From contig NZ_VHLH01000019.1 in assembly GCF_006516965.1 (NCBI RefSeq), positions 36,363 to 100,362 on the forward strand: DNA of 64,000 nt, read 5' to 3'. This stretch comes from Pararhizobium mangrovi (GTDB lineage Bacteria > Pseudomonadota > Alphaproteobacteria > Rhizobiales > Rhizobiaceae). The notes below the pieces were generated by a model, which saw nothing but the letters and a program-made list of their open reading frames with translations, did not search any database and had not been told where the DNA came from. Positions 51,755 to 61,436 of the stretch are shown here, piece by piece. Position 1 is the first letter of the stretch, and each line of letters begins with the position of its first letter. The position numbers and the translations under genes are program-made.

Positions 51755-52591
51755 GTGAACGCCGTCGTCCGCCGCCGTATCATCGCCGACCGCATCGCCC
51801 GCGGCCTCATCGTGTTCGCGACCGTCCTGGTCGTCGCGATCCTGGCGTGGATCCTCGCGATCCTCGTCTACAAGGGCTTTTCCGCCTTCAAGCCGACGCT
51901 GTTTACGGAAAACACGCCGCCACCCGGTGAAGCGGGCGGGCTCGCCAACGCCATCGTCGGCAGCCTGCTCCTCGTCGGCGTCGCCATGCTGGTCGCGACC
52001 CCGATCGGCATTCTCGCCGGCACCTACCTCAACGAATACGGCCGCGGATCGTGGCTTTCGTCCGTGGTGCGCTTCGTCAACGACGTGTTGCTCGCCAAGC
52101 CGTCGATCCTCGCCGGCCTCTTCATCTACGAAATCATCGTCGCACCGTCCGGCGGCTTTTCCGGGTGGGCCGGATCGGCCGCACTCGCCATCATCGCCAT
52201 TCCGGTGGTCGTGCGAACGACGGAGGACATGCTCGACCTCGTGCCCTCCAGCATGCGCGAGGCGGCGCACGCGCTCGGCGCCAGTCGGGCGCGCGTCATC
52301 ACCTCGGTCAGCTACCGTTCGGCACGCGTCGGCATCACGACGGGCATCATTCTCGCGCTCGCCCGCATCGCCGGCGAGACGGCGCCGCTGCTCTTCACCT
52401 CGCTCAACAACCAGTTCTTTTCCACAGACATGTCCGGCACGATCGCCAATCTGCCGGTCATGATCTTCCAGTTCGCCATGAGCCCCTACGACGACTGGCA
52501 GGCGCTCGCCTGGGCCGGCGCGCTCATCATCACGCTCGCCGTTCTGGCGCTTTCGATCCTTTCGCGGATCTTCCAGCGGACGGCCAAGTGA
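51755..52591 (+). CDS. pstA: Phosphate ABC transporter permease PstA
   Basis: 278 residues from GTG 51755 (AGGA upstream). [66 protein letters not shown] and [20 protein letters not shown] are family-specific. Six membrane helices, partner of PstC. An in-frame upstream opening inside pstC has no membrane pattern and was not used. Confidence 0.95.
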   Translation: MNAVVRRRIIADRIARGLIVFATVLVVAILAWILAILVYKGFSAFKPTLFTENTPPPGEAGGLANAIVGSLLLVGVAMLVATPIGILAGTYLNEYGRGSWLSSVVRFVNDVLLAKPSILAGLFIYEIIVAPSGGFSGWAGSAALAIIAIPVVVRTTEDMLDLVPSSMREAAHALGASRARVITSVSYRSARVGITTGIILALARIAGETAPLLFTSLNNQFFSTDMSGTIANLPVMIFQFAMSPYDDWQALAWAGALIITLAVLALSILSRIFQRTAK

Positions 52592-52623
52592 CGAAACGCC
52601 AATCCACGACGGAGACCATTCCC

Positions 52624-53442
52624 ATGGATACCGCCCTGAACGAACCGACGCACGAGGCCGCAGACGCCGTCGGCGAGCGGTCCCGCCGCGATATCGAGAT
52701 CGCCATCCGCGGCCTCGATTTCCATTACAACCAGCATCACGCGCTGAAGGACATCGACCTCGACGTCCGACGCCACGAGACGACGGCGATCATCGGACCG
52801 TCGGGCTGCGGCAAGTCGACGCTTCTGCGCGTCCTCAATCGCATCTACGCGCTCTATCCCGGCCAGCGGGCGACCGGCGAGATCCGCTTCGACGGCAAGA
52901 ACATCCTCGACGCCCGCACGGACGTCGCCGCATTGCGCGCCAAGGTCGGCATGGTCTTCCAGTCGCCGACGCCCTTTCCGATGTCCGTCTACGACAACAT
53001 TGCCTACGGTATAAGGCTCTACGAGAAGCTGTCGCGCAGCGAGATGGACGGACGCGTGGAGACCGCCCTTCGCGGGGCGGCACTCTGGGAGGAGGTCAAG
53101 GACAAGCTGGCACAGAACGGCCAGGGTCTTTCCGGCGGGCAACAGCAGCGCCTGTGCATCGCCCGGGCGATCGCGCTTCGCCCGCAGGTCCTGCTTCTCG
53201 ACGAACCGACCTCGGCGCTCGACCCGATCTCGACGGCGAAGATCGAGGACCTCCTCGACAATCTGCGCGACGAATACACGATCGTGATCGTGACCCACAA
53301 CATGCAGCAGGCGGCCCGCGTCTCGCAGAAGACGGTCTTCATGTATCTCGGTGAGATCGTCGAGACGAACGCGACCGACGAGATGTTCGAGCGTCCGAAG
53401 GAACGGCGCACGCGCGATTACATCACCGGCAGGTTCGGCTGA
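52624..53442 (+). CDS. pstB: Phosphate ABC transporter ATPase PstB
   Basis: 272 residues. Walker [11 protein letters not shown]-loop [22 protein letters not shown], signature [16 protein letters not shown], Walker [13 protein letters not shown] and the switch His in [11 protein letters not shown] 52624 with GGAG nine bases upstream. The usual phoU and phoB are not downstream, unlike most alphaproteobacterial pst operons. Confidence 0.96.
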   Translation: MDTALNEPTHEAADAVGERSRRDIEIAIRGLDFHYNQHHALKDIDLDVRRHETTAIIGPSGCGKSTLLRVLNRIYALYPGQRATGEIRFDGKNILDARTDVAALRAKVGMVFQSPTPFPMSVYDNIAYGIRLYEKLSRSEMDGRVETALRGAALWEEVKDKLAQNGQGLSGGQQQRLCIARAIALRPQVLLLDEPTSALDPISTAKIEDLLDNLRDEYTIVIVTHNMQQAARVSQKTVFMYLGEIVETNATDEMFERPKERRTRDYITGRFG

Positions 53443-53776
53443 TCCGCACGTCGCGTCTACGCGCCCGTCCGGCGATGGGACAGGTCGTCGCCGGCAGGCC
53501 CGCGAACAAGAAGTCGCCAAACTCTCGCCTCTTTCTTTTTTGACACACGTCGCGAGCCCGGAAGACGGGTATTCGGGGGGCGAATGCGTGGGGCACCGTT
53601 TCGGTGCGCCGGTCGGCCCAACCGTCTGCGATGGTTTTCGCGAGCTCGACGAGGCGATATCTTGACGATTCGGTAACCCCGTTCTCGTAAAATTCGAAGC
53701 AAGCCTCGTTACACCGTCCGCCGTCGATCGGCCCGGGCGGTGCACGGCATGTCGAAAGGTAACCGGTAGGAACACG
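53443..53776. other. Gap between pstB and ialB-family gene
   Basis: 334 bases where phoU would be expected; no remnant of it is visible and no terminator with T-run was recognised. TTGACG (53662-53667) and TAAAAT (53688-53693), 20 bases apart, may be a rough promoter for the next gene. Confidence 0.45.
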
Positions 53777-54289
53777 ATGGCACCACGGAATTACATACTC
53801 ACGCTCGCAGCCCTCCTGATGGGCACGGCTGCGGCCGCCGCCGCGCCGCAGACCCCAACGCGCATCAAGCAGTTCAACGCCTGGGGCGCTTATTCCTATC
53901 AGTCGGACAAGGGCAAGATCTGCTACGTGCTCTCCGTGCCGACCTCGGAAAAGCCGACCGACGTCAATCACGGCGACGTCTTCTTCCTGATCTCGCAGCG
54001 TCCCGGCCAGAACGTCACCTACGAGCCGCAGGCGATGATGGGCTACGAGCTCAAGGACGGTTCGAAGGTCGACACGAGCATCGACGGAGACAGCAACTTC
54101 ACGCTGTTTACCAAGGGCAATTCCGCCTGGGTCGAGAATGCCGCGCGCGAGCCGGCCCTCGTCAAGGCGATGCGCGGCGGTTCGAACATGACGGTCGACG
54201 CCGTCTCCTCGCGCGGGACGAAGACGCAATACACCTACTCGCTCTCCGGCGTGTCGGCCGCTCTCGACCGCATCCAGGACTGCAAGTAG
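53777..54289 (+). CDS. Invasion-associated locus B (IalB)-family protein
   Basis: 170 residues with a signal peptide (to about residue 23, AAAAAAP). FNAWGAYSYQSDKGKICYVLS, PGQNVTYEPQAMMGYELKDGSKVDTSIDG and NMTVDAVSSRGTKTQYTYSLSGVSAAL are IalB-family blocks. Named after the Bartonella invasion locus, the family is widespread in free-living Hyphomicrobiales, where its periplasmic role is unknown. Two Cys suggest a disulfide. Confidence 0.9.
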   Translation: MAPRNYILTLAALLMGTAAAAAAPQTPTRIKQFNAWGAYSYQSDKGKICYVLSVPTSEKPTDVNHGDVFFLISQRPGQNVTYEPQAMMGYELKDGSKVDTSIDGDSNFTLFTKGNSAWVENAAREPALVKAMRGGSNMTVDAVSSRGTKTQYTYSLSGVSAALDRIQDCK

Positions 54290-54365
54290 CAAGCGATCGG
54301 AACCGGACGAAGCGCACCGACCCTCACGCTTTGACTCCGGCACGCAACGATCCCACATGATGACG

Positions 54366-54397
54366 AAGGCGCGCTTTGGTGCTATGGCGCGCCTTTT
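54366..54397 (+). terminator. Terminator between ialB-family gene and rlmN
   Basis: AAGGCGCGC (54366-54374) and GCGCGCCTT (54387-54395) form a 9-bp perfect stem, followed by TTCGTATTC; ends 30 bases before rlmN. Confidence 0.75.
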
Positions 54398-54426
54398 CGT
54401 ATTCATGGATTTCCACGGAGCCGGCG

Positions 54427-55656
54427 ATGTCCGTATCGATCGACCTCAGCCCTCGGACGCGGGCGAAAGCGCCCGTGCCGCCGGCATCGGCCGACGAACG
54501 GCCCTCGCTGATCGGCATGACGCGCGACGAACTCGCCGTAGCGCTTGCCGATTGCGGCGTTGCGGAACGGCAGGTACGCATGCGCGTGCGCCAGCTCTGG
54601 CACTGGCTCTACGTGCGCGGCGTGGGCGAATTCGACGCCATGCGCAACGTATCGAAGGAACTGCGCGAGGCGCTTTCCGTCCGCTACACCATCGCCCGTC
54701 CCGAAATCGTCGACGAACAGGTCTCCAACGACGGCACGCGCAAGTGGCTCATGCGCTTTCCCGCGCGCGGTGCCGGGCGTCCGGTCGACGTCGAGACCGT
54801 CTACATTCCCGAAGAAGGACGCGGAACGCTGTGCGTTTCCAGCCAGGTCGGCTGTACGCTGACCTGCTCCTTCTGCCATACCGGCACGCAGCGCCTCGTG
54901 CGCAACCTGACGGCCGGCGAGATCCTTTCGCAGATCCTGCTCGCACGCGACCGGCTCGGCGACTTCCCCGACCGCGACACGCCGGACGGCGCCATCGTTC
55001 CGGCCGAGGGCCGGCGCGTCTCGAACGTCGTCATGATGGGCATGGGCGAGCCGCTCTACAATTTCGAGCACGTCAAGACTGCCTTGCTCATCGCCTCGGA
55101 CGGCGACGGCCTCTCGCTATCGAAGCGCCGCATCACGCTGTCGACGTCCGGTGTCGTGCCGGAGATCTACCGCACCGGCGAGGAGATCGGCGTGATGCTC
55201 GCCATCTCGCTGCACGCCGTGCGCGACGAGCTTCGTGACGAACTCGTGCCGATCAACAAGAAGTATCCGCTCGAGCAACTCATGCAGGCCTGCCGGGACT
55301 ATCCGGGCGTTTCGAACGCGCGCCGCATCACCTTCGAATACGTGATGCTGAAGGGCGTCAACGACAGTCCGGCCGATGCCCGCGCGCTGGTCAAGCTGCT
55401 GAAGGGCATTCCGGCGAAGATCAACCTCATCCCGTTCAATCCGTGGCCGGGCTCGGCCTACGAATGCTCGGACTGGGAGCAGATCGAAACCTTCGCCGAC
55501 ATCGTCAACCATGCAGGCTACGCCTCGCCGATCCGCACGCCGCGAGGACGCGACATCCTGGCCGCCTGCGGTCAGCTGAAGTCGCAGTCCGAGCGCATGC
55601 GCAAGAAGGATCGTGTCGCCGCCACCGGTTCTGCCGAAGCGGCGGCCACGGGCTGA
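54427..55656 (+). CDS. rlmN: Dual-specificity RNA methyltransferase RlmN
   Basis: 409 residues from ATG 54427. Radical-SAM cluster motif [11 protein letters not shown], preceded by [10 protein letters not shown] (catalytic Cys), then [13 protein letters not shown] and the C-terminal [15 protein letters not shown] with the second catalytic Cys. It makes m2A2503 in 23S rRNA and m2A37 in some tRNAs. The N-terminal extension of about 45 residues before GMTRDEL is Pro/Ala-rich and typical of this group. Confidence 0.95.
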   Translation: MSVSIDLSPRTRAKAPVPPASADERPSLIGMTRDELAVALADCGVAERQVRMRVRQLWHWLYVRGVGEFDAMRNVSKELREALSVRYTIARPEIVDEQVSNDGTRKWLMRFPARGAGRPVDVETVYIPEEGRGTLCVSSQVGCTLTCSFCHTGTQRLVRNLTAGEILSQILLARDRLGDFPDRDTPDGAIVPAEGRRVSNVVMMGMGEPLYNFEHVKTALLIASDGDGLSLSKRRITLSTSGVVPEIYRTGEEIGVMLAISLHAVRDELRDELVPINKKYPLEQLMQACRDYPGVSNARRITFEYVMLKGVNDSPADARALVKLLKGIPAKINLIPFNPWPGSAYECSDWEQIETFADIVNHAGYASPIRTPRGRDILAACGQLKSQSERMRKKDRVAATGSAEAAATG

Positions 55657-55666
55657 ACGCACCGGC

Positions 55667-56149
55667 GTGGGCAACTTCATCCTTCTGCTCTTCCGTCTCG
55701 TCGGCGTCGCGGTGGCCTTCGCCTTCGCCTGCCTCGTCGCAGCCCTCGTGCAGGTCGCGCTCTACGGTGCGATGGCGCCGGACCAGTTCGCGAGCCTTTC
55801 GCGGCACGGGATCGACTTTCGCCTGATCGTCGGCATCGCCGGGCTCGCAAGCGTCTTCGCGCACGCCGCCTTCGTTCCGGCGATGGCGCTGATCGTCATC
55901 GGCGAGATCGCGCGGCTGCGCGGGCTTTTCACCTATCTGCTCGGTGGCGTCCTGCTCGCGGCGATCGTACTGGCGCTCGGCGTGGAAAATCACGTCGGCC
56001 TCTCGCTCCTTCCCCGGGCGGTGGCAGCCGATCTCGTCTGCGGATTGGCGGCCGGCCTCGTCTACTGGGCTCTCGTCGGCCACCGTGCCGGCAGCTGGCT
56101 GCCGAGCCAGAAGGGGCGTCGCGACACCGCCATCGAAACGGACGAATGA
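55667..56149 (+). CDS. Four-helix membrane protein of unknown function
   Basis: 160 residues from GTG 55667, 10 bases after rlmN. Four membrane helices (about 4-32, 44-70, 77-101, 116-137); ends in a charged tail. I see no catalytic motif. A similar small membrane protein is often found between rlmN and argG in Hyphomicrobiales, so it is likely a conserved hypothetical. Function unknown. Confidence 0.75.
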   Translation: MGNFILLLFRLVGVAVAFAFACLVAALVQVALYGAMAPDQFASLSRHGIDFRLIVGIAGLASVFAHAAFVPAMALIVIGEIARLRGLFTYLLGGVLLAAIVLALGVENHVGLSLLPRAVAADLVCGLAAGLVYWALVGHRAGSWLPSQKGRRDTAIETDE

Positions 56150-56241
56150 CACGGCTTGCCTCCTAGAGGCATCCGGCTACATTGCGCGCGATTTCGCAGA
56201 AGCGTTCGCGCCTTGCGCGCTCGAAAACGACAGGACCGAAC

Positions 56242-57462
56242 ATGGCCGACCTCAAAGACGTCAAGAAGGTCGTTCTCGCCTATTCCGGCGGGCTCGACAC
56301 CTCGATCATCCTCAAATGGCTGCAGAGCGAACTTCGCGCCGAGGTCGTCACGTTCACCGCCGATCTCGGCCAGGGCGACGAGCTGGAGCCGGCCCGCAAG
56401 AAGGCCGAGATGATGGGGGCGAAGTCCGTCTACGTCGAGGACCTGCGCGAGGAGTTCATTCGCGATTTCGTCTTTCCCATGTTCCGGGCCAACGCGCTCT
56501 ACGAGGGCGTCTACCTGCTCGGCACCTCGATCGCCCGGCCGCTCATCTCCAAGCGCCTCGTCGAGATCGCCGCGGAGGAAGGCGCCGATGCGATCGCCCA
56601 CGGCGCGACGGGCAAAGGCAACGACCAGGTACGCTTCGAGCTTTCCGCCTACGCGCTGAACCCGGATATCCGCGTCATCGCGCCATGGCGCGACTGGACG
56701 CTGAAGTCGCGCACCGACCTGATCGAGTTCGCCGAAAAGCACCAGATCCCGATCCCGAAGGACAAGCGCGGCGAGGCGCCGTTCTCGGTCGACGCGAACA
56801 TGCTCCACTCGTCGTCGGAAGGAAAGGTGCTCGAAGATCCGGCCGAGGAACCGCCGGAGGACGTCTATCAGCGCACGCTCTCGCCCGAGGCAGCCCCCGA
56901 CGAGGCGACCATCGTCGAGATCGAATTCGAAAAGGGCGATCCGGTCGCGCTGAACGGCAAGTCGATGTCGCCGGCGACGCTCTTCCAGGCGCTGAACGAC
57001 TACGGCCGCGACAACGGCATCGGCCGCATCGATCTCGTCGAAAACCGCTTCGTCGGCATGAAGTCGCGCGGCGTCTACGAGACGCCCGGCGGCACGATCC
57101 TGATCGCCGCGCACCGCGCGATCGAATCGATCACGCTCGACCGAGGTGCCGCCCACCTTAAGGACGAGCTGATGCCGCGCTATGCGGAACTGATCTATAA
57201 CGGCTTCTGGTTCTCGCCGGAGCGCGAGATGCTGCAGGCGGCGATCGACCACTCGCAGGCCGACGTCGAGGGCCGGGTGCGGCTCAAGCTCTACAAGGGC
57301 AACGTCATCGTCATCGGGCGCGAATCGAAGAAGTCGCTCTATTCGGACGCCCTCGTCACCTTCGAGGACGACCGCGGCGCCTACGACCAGAAGGATGCCG
57401 CCGGCTTCATCCGCCTGAACGCCCTGCGCCTCAGGACGCTCGCCGCCCGCAAACGGGGCTGA
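56242..57462 (+). CDS. argG: Argininosuccinate synthase
   Basis: 406 residues from ATG 56242. [16 protein letters not shown] is the ATP pyrophosphatase PP-loop; [32 protein letters not shown] and [19 protein letters not shown] are ArgG signatures. It joins citrulline and aspartate in arginine synthesis. The frame is open 20 codons upstream but the conserved N-terminus starts here. Confidence 0.97.
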   Translation: MADLKDVKKVVLAYSGGLDTSIILKWLQSELRAEVVTFTADLGQGDELEPARKKAEMMGAKSVYVEDLREEFIRDFVFPMFRANALYEGVYLLGTSIARPLISKRLVEIAAEEGADAIAHGATGKGNDQVRFELSAYALNPDIRVIAPWRDWTLKSRTDLIEFAEKHQIPIPKDKRGEAPFSVDANMLHSSSEGKVLEDPAEEPPEDVYQRTLSPEAAPDEATIVEIEFEKGDPVALNGKSMSPATLFQALNDYGRDNGIGRIDLVENRFVGMKSRGVYETPGGTILIAAHRAIESITLDRGAAHLKDELMPRYAELIYNGFWFSPEREMLQAAIDHSQADVEGRVRLKLYKGNVIVIGRESKKSLYSDALVTFEDDRGAYDQKDAAGFIRLNALRLRTLAARKRG

Positions 57463-57569
57463 CGGGCGCGGTAGCCGCCTGAAGCCGTTCATTCCCGGTT
57501 GAAAGCGCCTACGATGTCGCTTCTGTGCGGCACTGCGGAGACCTGTCCAAGAGACATCGACACCCTCCC

Positions 57570-57723
57570 GACGTCATCCTCGGGTCGAGCCCGAGGATCC
57601 AACCCCGTCTCGATACGGGCGACGTGCCGGATCGAGCGTGAACAGCGCAATACTGCTGGCAACCGGCACCGTAATCGTATGGACAGGTGGTCAGATCGTC
57701 GGGTCGAGACCGAGGATGACGTC
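57570..57723. repeat. Pair of REP-like palindromic repeats in opposite orientation
   Basis: Left unit 57570-57600 begins GACGTCATCCTCGGGTCGAG and is itself palindromic (CCTCGGG/CCCGAGG). The right unit 57697-57723 ends GAGGATGACGTC; its reverse complement begins GACGTCATCCTCGG. Such units fold into a large hairpin after argG, between convergent transcripts, and may act as transcript-end or REP-type elements. Confidence 0.7.
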
Positions 57724-57734
57724 GGTACGTGAGA

Positions 57735-58745
57735 CTAAAGCTTGAGGCTTTCGTCGGTCCAAACGCGGAAGCCGCCGAGGAAGGCGTTCTCGTTTTCGCC
57801 GGCCCGGCAGAGCGGCGGCATCGCCTTGAGCTTCTTGACGTTGCCGCCGCCGAGCACGATCTCATGCGGCTCCAGCGCCAGCGAAAGCCGCTCGACGACG
57901 CGCGCGACGGATTTACGCCACTTCTTCGTGCCGCGGAGCTTACGGCCGCGCTCGCCGACGAAGTCCTCGAAGGTCTTCCGGCGCTTGTAGGGAAGGTGCG
58001 CGAGTTCCATCGGCACGCAGACGTTTTCCACGATCATCGCCGATCCGAGCCCGGTTCCAAGCCCGAGGAAAAGCATGCGACCGCCCTGGTAGCTGCCGAT
58101 CGCCTGCATCATGGCGTCGTTGACGACACGGGTCGGCTTGCCGAAGGCTTCCGAAAAGTCGAACCCCTTCCAACCGGGAGCGAGGTTGTGCGGCTCCAAC
58201 GCCGGAGCGTTGTCCGCGACCGCGCCGGGATAGCCGACGGAAACGGCGTCGTATTCCCAATCGGCGGTGAGTTCGCGGATGGCGGCCACCATGCGTTCGG
58301 CCGACATGTGCTTGCCGGTCTCGATGCGCCGCTTCTCGCCGACGACAGTGCTCACCATCGCCTTAATGTGCGAGCCGCCGACGTCGATCGCGAGCACGAC
58401 GGGGGTGCGACCCTCCTGCGCGGCGCCGGTGGTGGCCGCTCTGCGGCGTCCTCGCACCGGTCGTTCGCTCCGCTCGCCTTTCGCCCGCGTGCGGGACGCG
58501 GCGGCCTCGCGTGGCGCCCGCGTCTTCCGGCTGGACGGGGACGTGGCTGCCTTCGCGCCCCCGGTGCGGGCAGTTTCCGCCGGCTCGCTCTTTCGGCCAG
58601 CGCCCGACCTGCCGTTCGGCGCCGCTCTCGGCGACGCGGACTTGGGTGTCGCCGGCTTCGATTCGTCCTTCCTCGGCCTCCCGACCCTGCGCTTTGCGGC
58701 AGGCCGGGCATTGCCGGTGTCCGTACCGGATGGGGTATCGGCCAT
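57735..58745 (-). CDS. ROK-family glucokinase, polyphosphate-glucokinase-like, with basic AT-hook-like tail
   Basis: 336 residues. About residues 1-100 are disordered and rich in Arg, Lys, Ala, Pro, Ser, with RVGRPRKDE (an AT-hook-like GRP core) and RGRRRAA. From about 105 comes the kinase: AIDVGGSHIKAMV (ATP loop), GYPGAV, VVNDAMM with the catalytic Asp, LGLGTGLGSAMIVE and ELAHLPY. The ROK zinc Cys cluster is absent, as in polyphosphate glucokinases. It would make glucose-6-phosphate from ATP or polyphosphate. Start ATG 58745 sits five bases after AGGAGG that overlaps the zwf stop; it is the third gene of gnd-zwf-kinase. Confidence 0.82.
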   Translation of the reverse strand: MADTPSGTDTGNARPAAKRRVGRPRKDESKPATPKSASPRAAPNGRSGAGRKSEPAETARTGGAKAATSPSSRKTRAPREAAASRTRAKGERSERPVRGRRRAATTGAAQEGRTPVVLAIDVGGSHIKAMVSTVVGEKRRIETGKHMSAERMVAAIRELTADWEYDAVSVGYPGAVADNAPALEPHNLAPGWKGFDFSEAFGKPTRVVNDAMMQAIGSYQGGRMLFLGLGTGLGSAMIVENVCVPMELAHLPYKRRKTFEDFVGERGRKLRGTKKWRKSVARVVERLSLALEPHEIVLGGGNVKKLKAMPPLCRAGENENAFLGGFRVWTDESLKL

Positions 58746-58747
58746 CA

Positions 58748-60142
58748 TCACCTCCTGTTCTTCGGGCTCGGCTGCGGGTCGATCCACCCGCCACGCGGCG
58801 CGAAGCCCTCCATTGCCTTTTCAGGCCCCCACGAACCCGTCTCGTAAGGGTGAACGGGCACGGCGTCGTCGAGTACCAGGTCGACAATGCGCCAGGCCAT
58901 TTCGGCGGCGTGCTGGTTGGTGAACAACTCGTCGTCGCCGTTCATCGCGTCGCCGATCAACCGCTCGTAGGGCTCCATGTTGTCGGTCGTGTCGTCGAGG
59001 GCGGAAAGCTCCACCTGCTCGCCGACCATCGTGTCGCCGGCCGCCTTGCGCCGTGAACCGATGCCGATCGAGACCTCCGGGCCGAGCCGGAAACGGAAAT
59101 AGTTGCCCTCGCCGCGCGAGATGTCGTCGAAGACCGAGATCGGCGGCCGCCGCAGGCGTACGATCACCTCGGTCGCGGTGACCGGCAGGCACTTGCCGGC
59201 GCGGATGTAGAAGGGCACGCCCTGCCACCGCCAGGTATCGACGTTGAACCGGCAGGCGGCGAAGGTCTCCATCTTGGAGCCCTTGGCCACGCCCGGCTCG
59301 TCCAGATAACCCTTGAACTGGCCGCGCACCACGTCCTCCGGCGTCAGCGCGCGGATCGCCTTCAGGAGCTTCAGCTTCTCCTGGATGATCGCTTCCGGGG
59401 TATGGTCGGCCGGCGCTTCCATCGTCAGGAAGATGAGGACGTTCAGAAGATGGTTCTCGATCACGTCGCGGATCGCGCCGGCGGCATCGTAGAACGACCC
59501 GCGCCCGTCGATGCCGAAATCCTCCGCCATGGTGATCTGCACGCTTTCCACGCGATCGCGGTTCCAGAGCGGCTCGAGATAGGAATTGGCAAAACGGAAA
59601 TAGAGGAGGTTCTGGATCGCCTCCTTGCCGACGAAGTGGTCGATCCGGAAGATCGCCTCCTCTTCGAAGACGACGTGCAGGATGCGGTTCAGCCATTGGG
59701 CCGATGCGAGATCGCGGCCGAAAGGTTTTTCGACCATCAGCCGGGCGCTCCCGACGGCATCGGCCTGGGCGAGCCCCTGCAGCACCGGCTCGAACATCGC
59801 CGGCGGAATGGCAAGGTAGTAGAGTGGGCGCGACGCCTCGCCGAGCGCCATGTTCAGCTTCTCGAAGGTCTTCTGGTCGCGATAGTCGCTGCTGACATAG
59901 GTCATCAGCCGCGCGAGCTTGTCGAAGGTCTTCCCGTCGCACGAACCGTGCGCCTTCTCGATGCCGTCGCGGGCGCGCTTGCGCAGCGCCTCGTCGTCCC
60001 AATCGTCGAGCGCGACGCCGATGATCGGCTCGTCGAGGCGGCCGGACTTCACCATGCGGTAGAGCGAGGGAAAGATCTTCTTGTGGGCGAGATCGCCGCT
60101 CGCGCCGAAAAGGACGAGCGCATCGGAACGCGGTGGGGTCAT
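58748..60142 (-). CDS. zwf: Glucose-6-phosphate 1-dehydrogenase
   Basis: 464 residues, slightly shorter than the usual 480-500. [20 protein letters not shown] (NADP loop), [15 protein letters not shown] (substrate Lys/His), and [18 protein letters not shown] are diagnostic. First step of the oxidative pentose-phosphate and Entner-Doudoroff pathways. Start ATG 60142 overlaps the gnd stop as ATGA, so the two are coupled. No pgl gene follows, unlike rhizobial zwf-pgl-edd. Confidence 0.95.
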   Translation of the reverse strand: MTPPRSDALVLFGASGDLAHKKIFPSLYRMVKSGRLDEPIIGVALDDWDDEALRKRARDGIEKAHGSCDGKTFDKLARLMTYVSSDYRDQKTFEKLNMALGEASRPLYYLAIPPAMFEPVLQGLAQADAVGSARLMVEKPFGRDLASAQWLNRILHVVFEEEAIFRIDHFVGKEAIQNLLYFRFANSYLEPLWNRDRVESVQITMAEDFGIDGRGSFYDAAGAIRDVIENHLLNVLIFLTMEAPADHTPEAIIQEKLKLLKAIRALTPEDVVRGQFKGYLDEPGVAKGSKMETFAACRFNVDTWRWQGVPFYIRAGKCLPVTATEVIVRLRRPPISVFDDISRGEGNYFRFRLGPEVSIGIGSRRKAAGDTMVGEQVELSALDDTTDNMEPYERLIGDAMNGDDELFTNQHAAEMAWRIVDLVLDDAVPVHPYETGSWGPEKAMEGFAPRGGWIDPQPSPKNRR

Positions 60143-61140
60143 TTGCCTGCCTTCTCCGCCGAGCTCTTCTCGACATGACCGCCGAAGGCGTATCGCATCG
60201 CCGAAAGCAGGCGATCGGCGTATTCGGACTCGCCGCGCGAGGAAAAGCGCTGGAAGAGTGCGGAGGAAAGCACCGGCACCGGCACGCCCGTGTCGATCGC
60301 CGCCTTGACGGTCCACCGCCCTTCGCCCGAATCCGAAACGCGACCCTTGAAGCCTTCGAGTTCGGCATCGCCCTTCAGCGCTTCGGCCGTCAGGTCGAGA
60401 AGCCAGGAACCGATGACCGAGCCGTGGCGCCATACCTCGGCGACCTGCGAGACGTCGATGTCGAACTGGTAGTATTCGGGGTTGCCGAGCGGCGTGGTCT
60501 CGGCGTTCGCCTCGACGTCGCTCTTGCCGGCGTTGGCGGCCTTGAGCACGTTCATGCCCTCCGCATAGGCGGCCATCACGCCGTACTCGATGCCGTTATG
60601 GACCATCTTCACGAGATGCCCGGAGCCCGTCGGTCCGCAGTGGAGATAGCCGCGCTCGGCCGGCGTCGCGCCGTCGCCACCGGGGGCCAGCGTCTCGAAG
60701 GCCGGCGTGAGATGCTCGATCGCCTCGTCCGGACCGCCGATCATCAGGCAGTAGCCCCGATCGAGGCCCCAGACACCACCGCTGGTGCCGACATCGACGA
60801 AATGGATGCCCGTCGACTTGAGGCGGGTCACCATGTCGACGGCATCGCGGTAATAGGAGTTGCCGCCGTCGACGACGATGTCGCCGGCTTCCATGAAGCC
60901 CGAAAGCGTGGCGACGTTCTCGCCGACGATCGCCGCCGGCAGCATCAGCCAGGCCGTACGCGGCTTTTCGAGCTTGCCGGCGAACTCCTCCATGCTTTCC
61001 GCGCCGATCGCGCCCTCTTCCACGAGTGCCGCAACGCTGTCGGCGTCGATGTCGTAGACGACGCATTCATGGCCGTCGCGCATCAAACGGCGAACCATGT
61101 TGGCGCCCATTCGTCCAAGGCCGATCATTCCGATTTGCAT
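60139..61140 (-). CDS. gnd: 6-phosphogluconate dehydrogenase, short (NAD-type) form
   Basis: 333 residues, the short form of the enzyme (long form about 470). [47 protein letters not shown], and [14 protein letters not shown] with catalytic Lys and Asn. It decarboxylates 6-phosphogluconate to ribulose-5-phosphate. First gene of gnd-zwf-kinase, divergent from typA. Confidence 0.93.
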   Translation of the reverse strand: MQIGMIGLGRMGANMVRRLMRDGHECVVYDIDADSVAALVEEGAIGAESMEEFAGKLEKPRTAWLMLPAAIVGENVATLSGFMEAGDIVVDGGNSYYRDAVDMVTRLKSTGIHFVDVGTSGGVWGLDRGYCLMIGGPDEAIEHLTPAFETLAPGGDGATPAERGYLHCGPTGSGHLVKMVHNGIEYGVMAAYAEGMNVLKAANAGKSDVEANAETTPLGNPEYYQFDIDVSQVAEVWRHGSVIGSWLLDLTAEALKGDAELEGFKGRVSDSGEGRWTVKAAIDTGVPVPVLSSALFQRFSSRGESEYADRLLSAMRYAFGGHVEKSSAEKAGK

Positions 61141-61436
61141 GGCTTCATCCTCGATGTCGTTGGTCTTCGCCGAGCGCTTGCCCGTCGGCGGCGAAAATGG
61201 CTTCGGGCAAGGAACTCGCGAGCGACTTCAAGGTTTCGCATCGAGTGACGGTGCGGCGGTTCGTCCGGTCCGGCTAAGGACGTGCGAGACGTGCCGACCC
61301 GGCCGTGAAAGCGCGCAGCCGCCGGCTGGCACTTTTCCCGCGCTGCGAAACCATGTATGAGCGCCTGAATGCCGGCGATGCGAAACCGCACGCCGCCGCG
61401 CTTTTTCTCACGAGCTCCCGAAGAGACCCAACAACA

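Noticed and set aside
53457..53702. 81-codon minus-strand frame in the pstB-ialB gap
   Set aside because: Extremely Arg-rich, without similarity or a ribosome binding site; not a phoU remnant.
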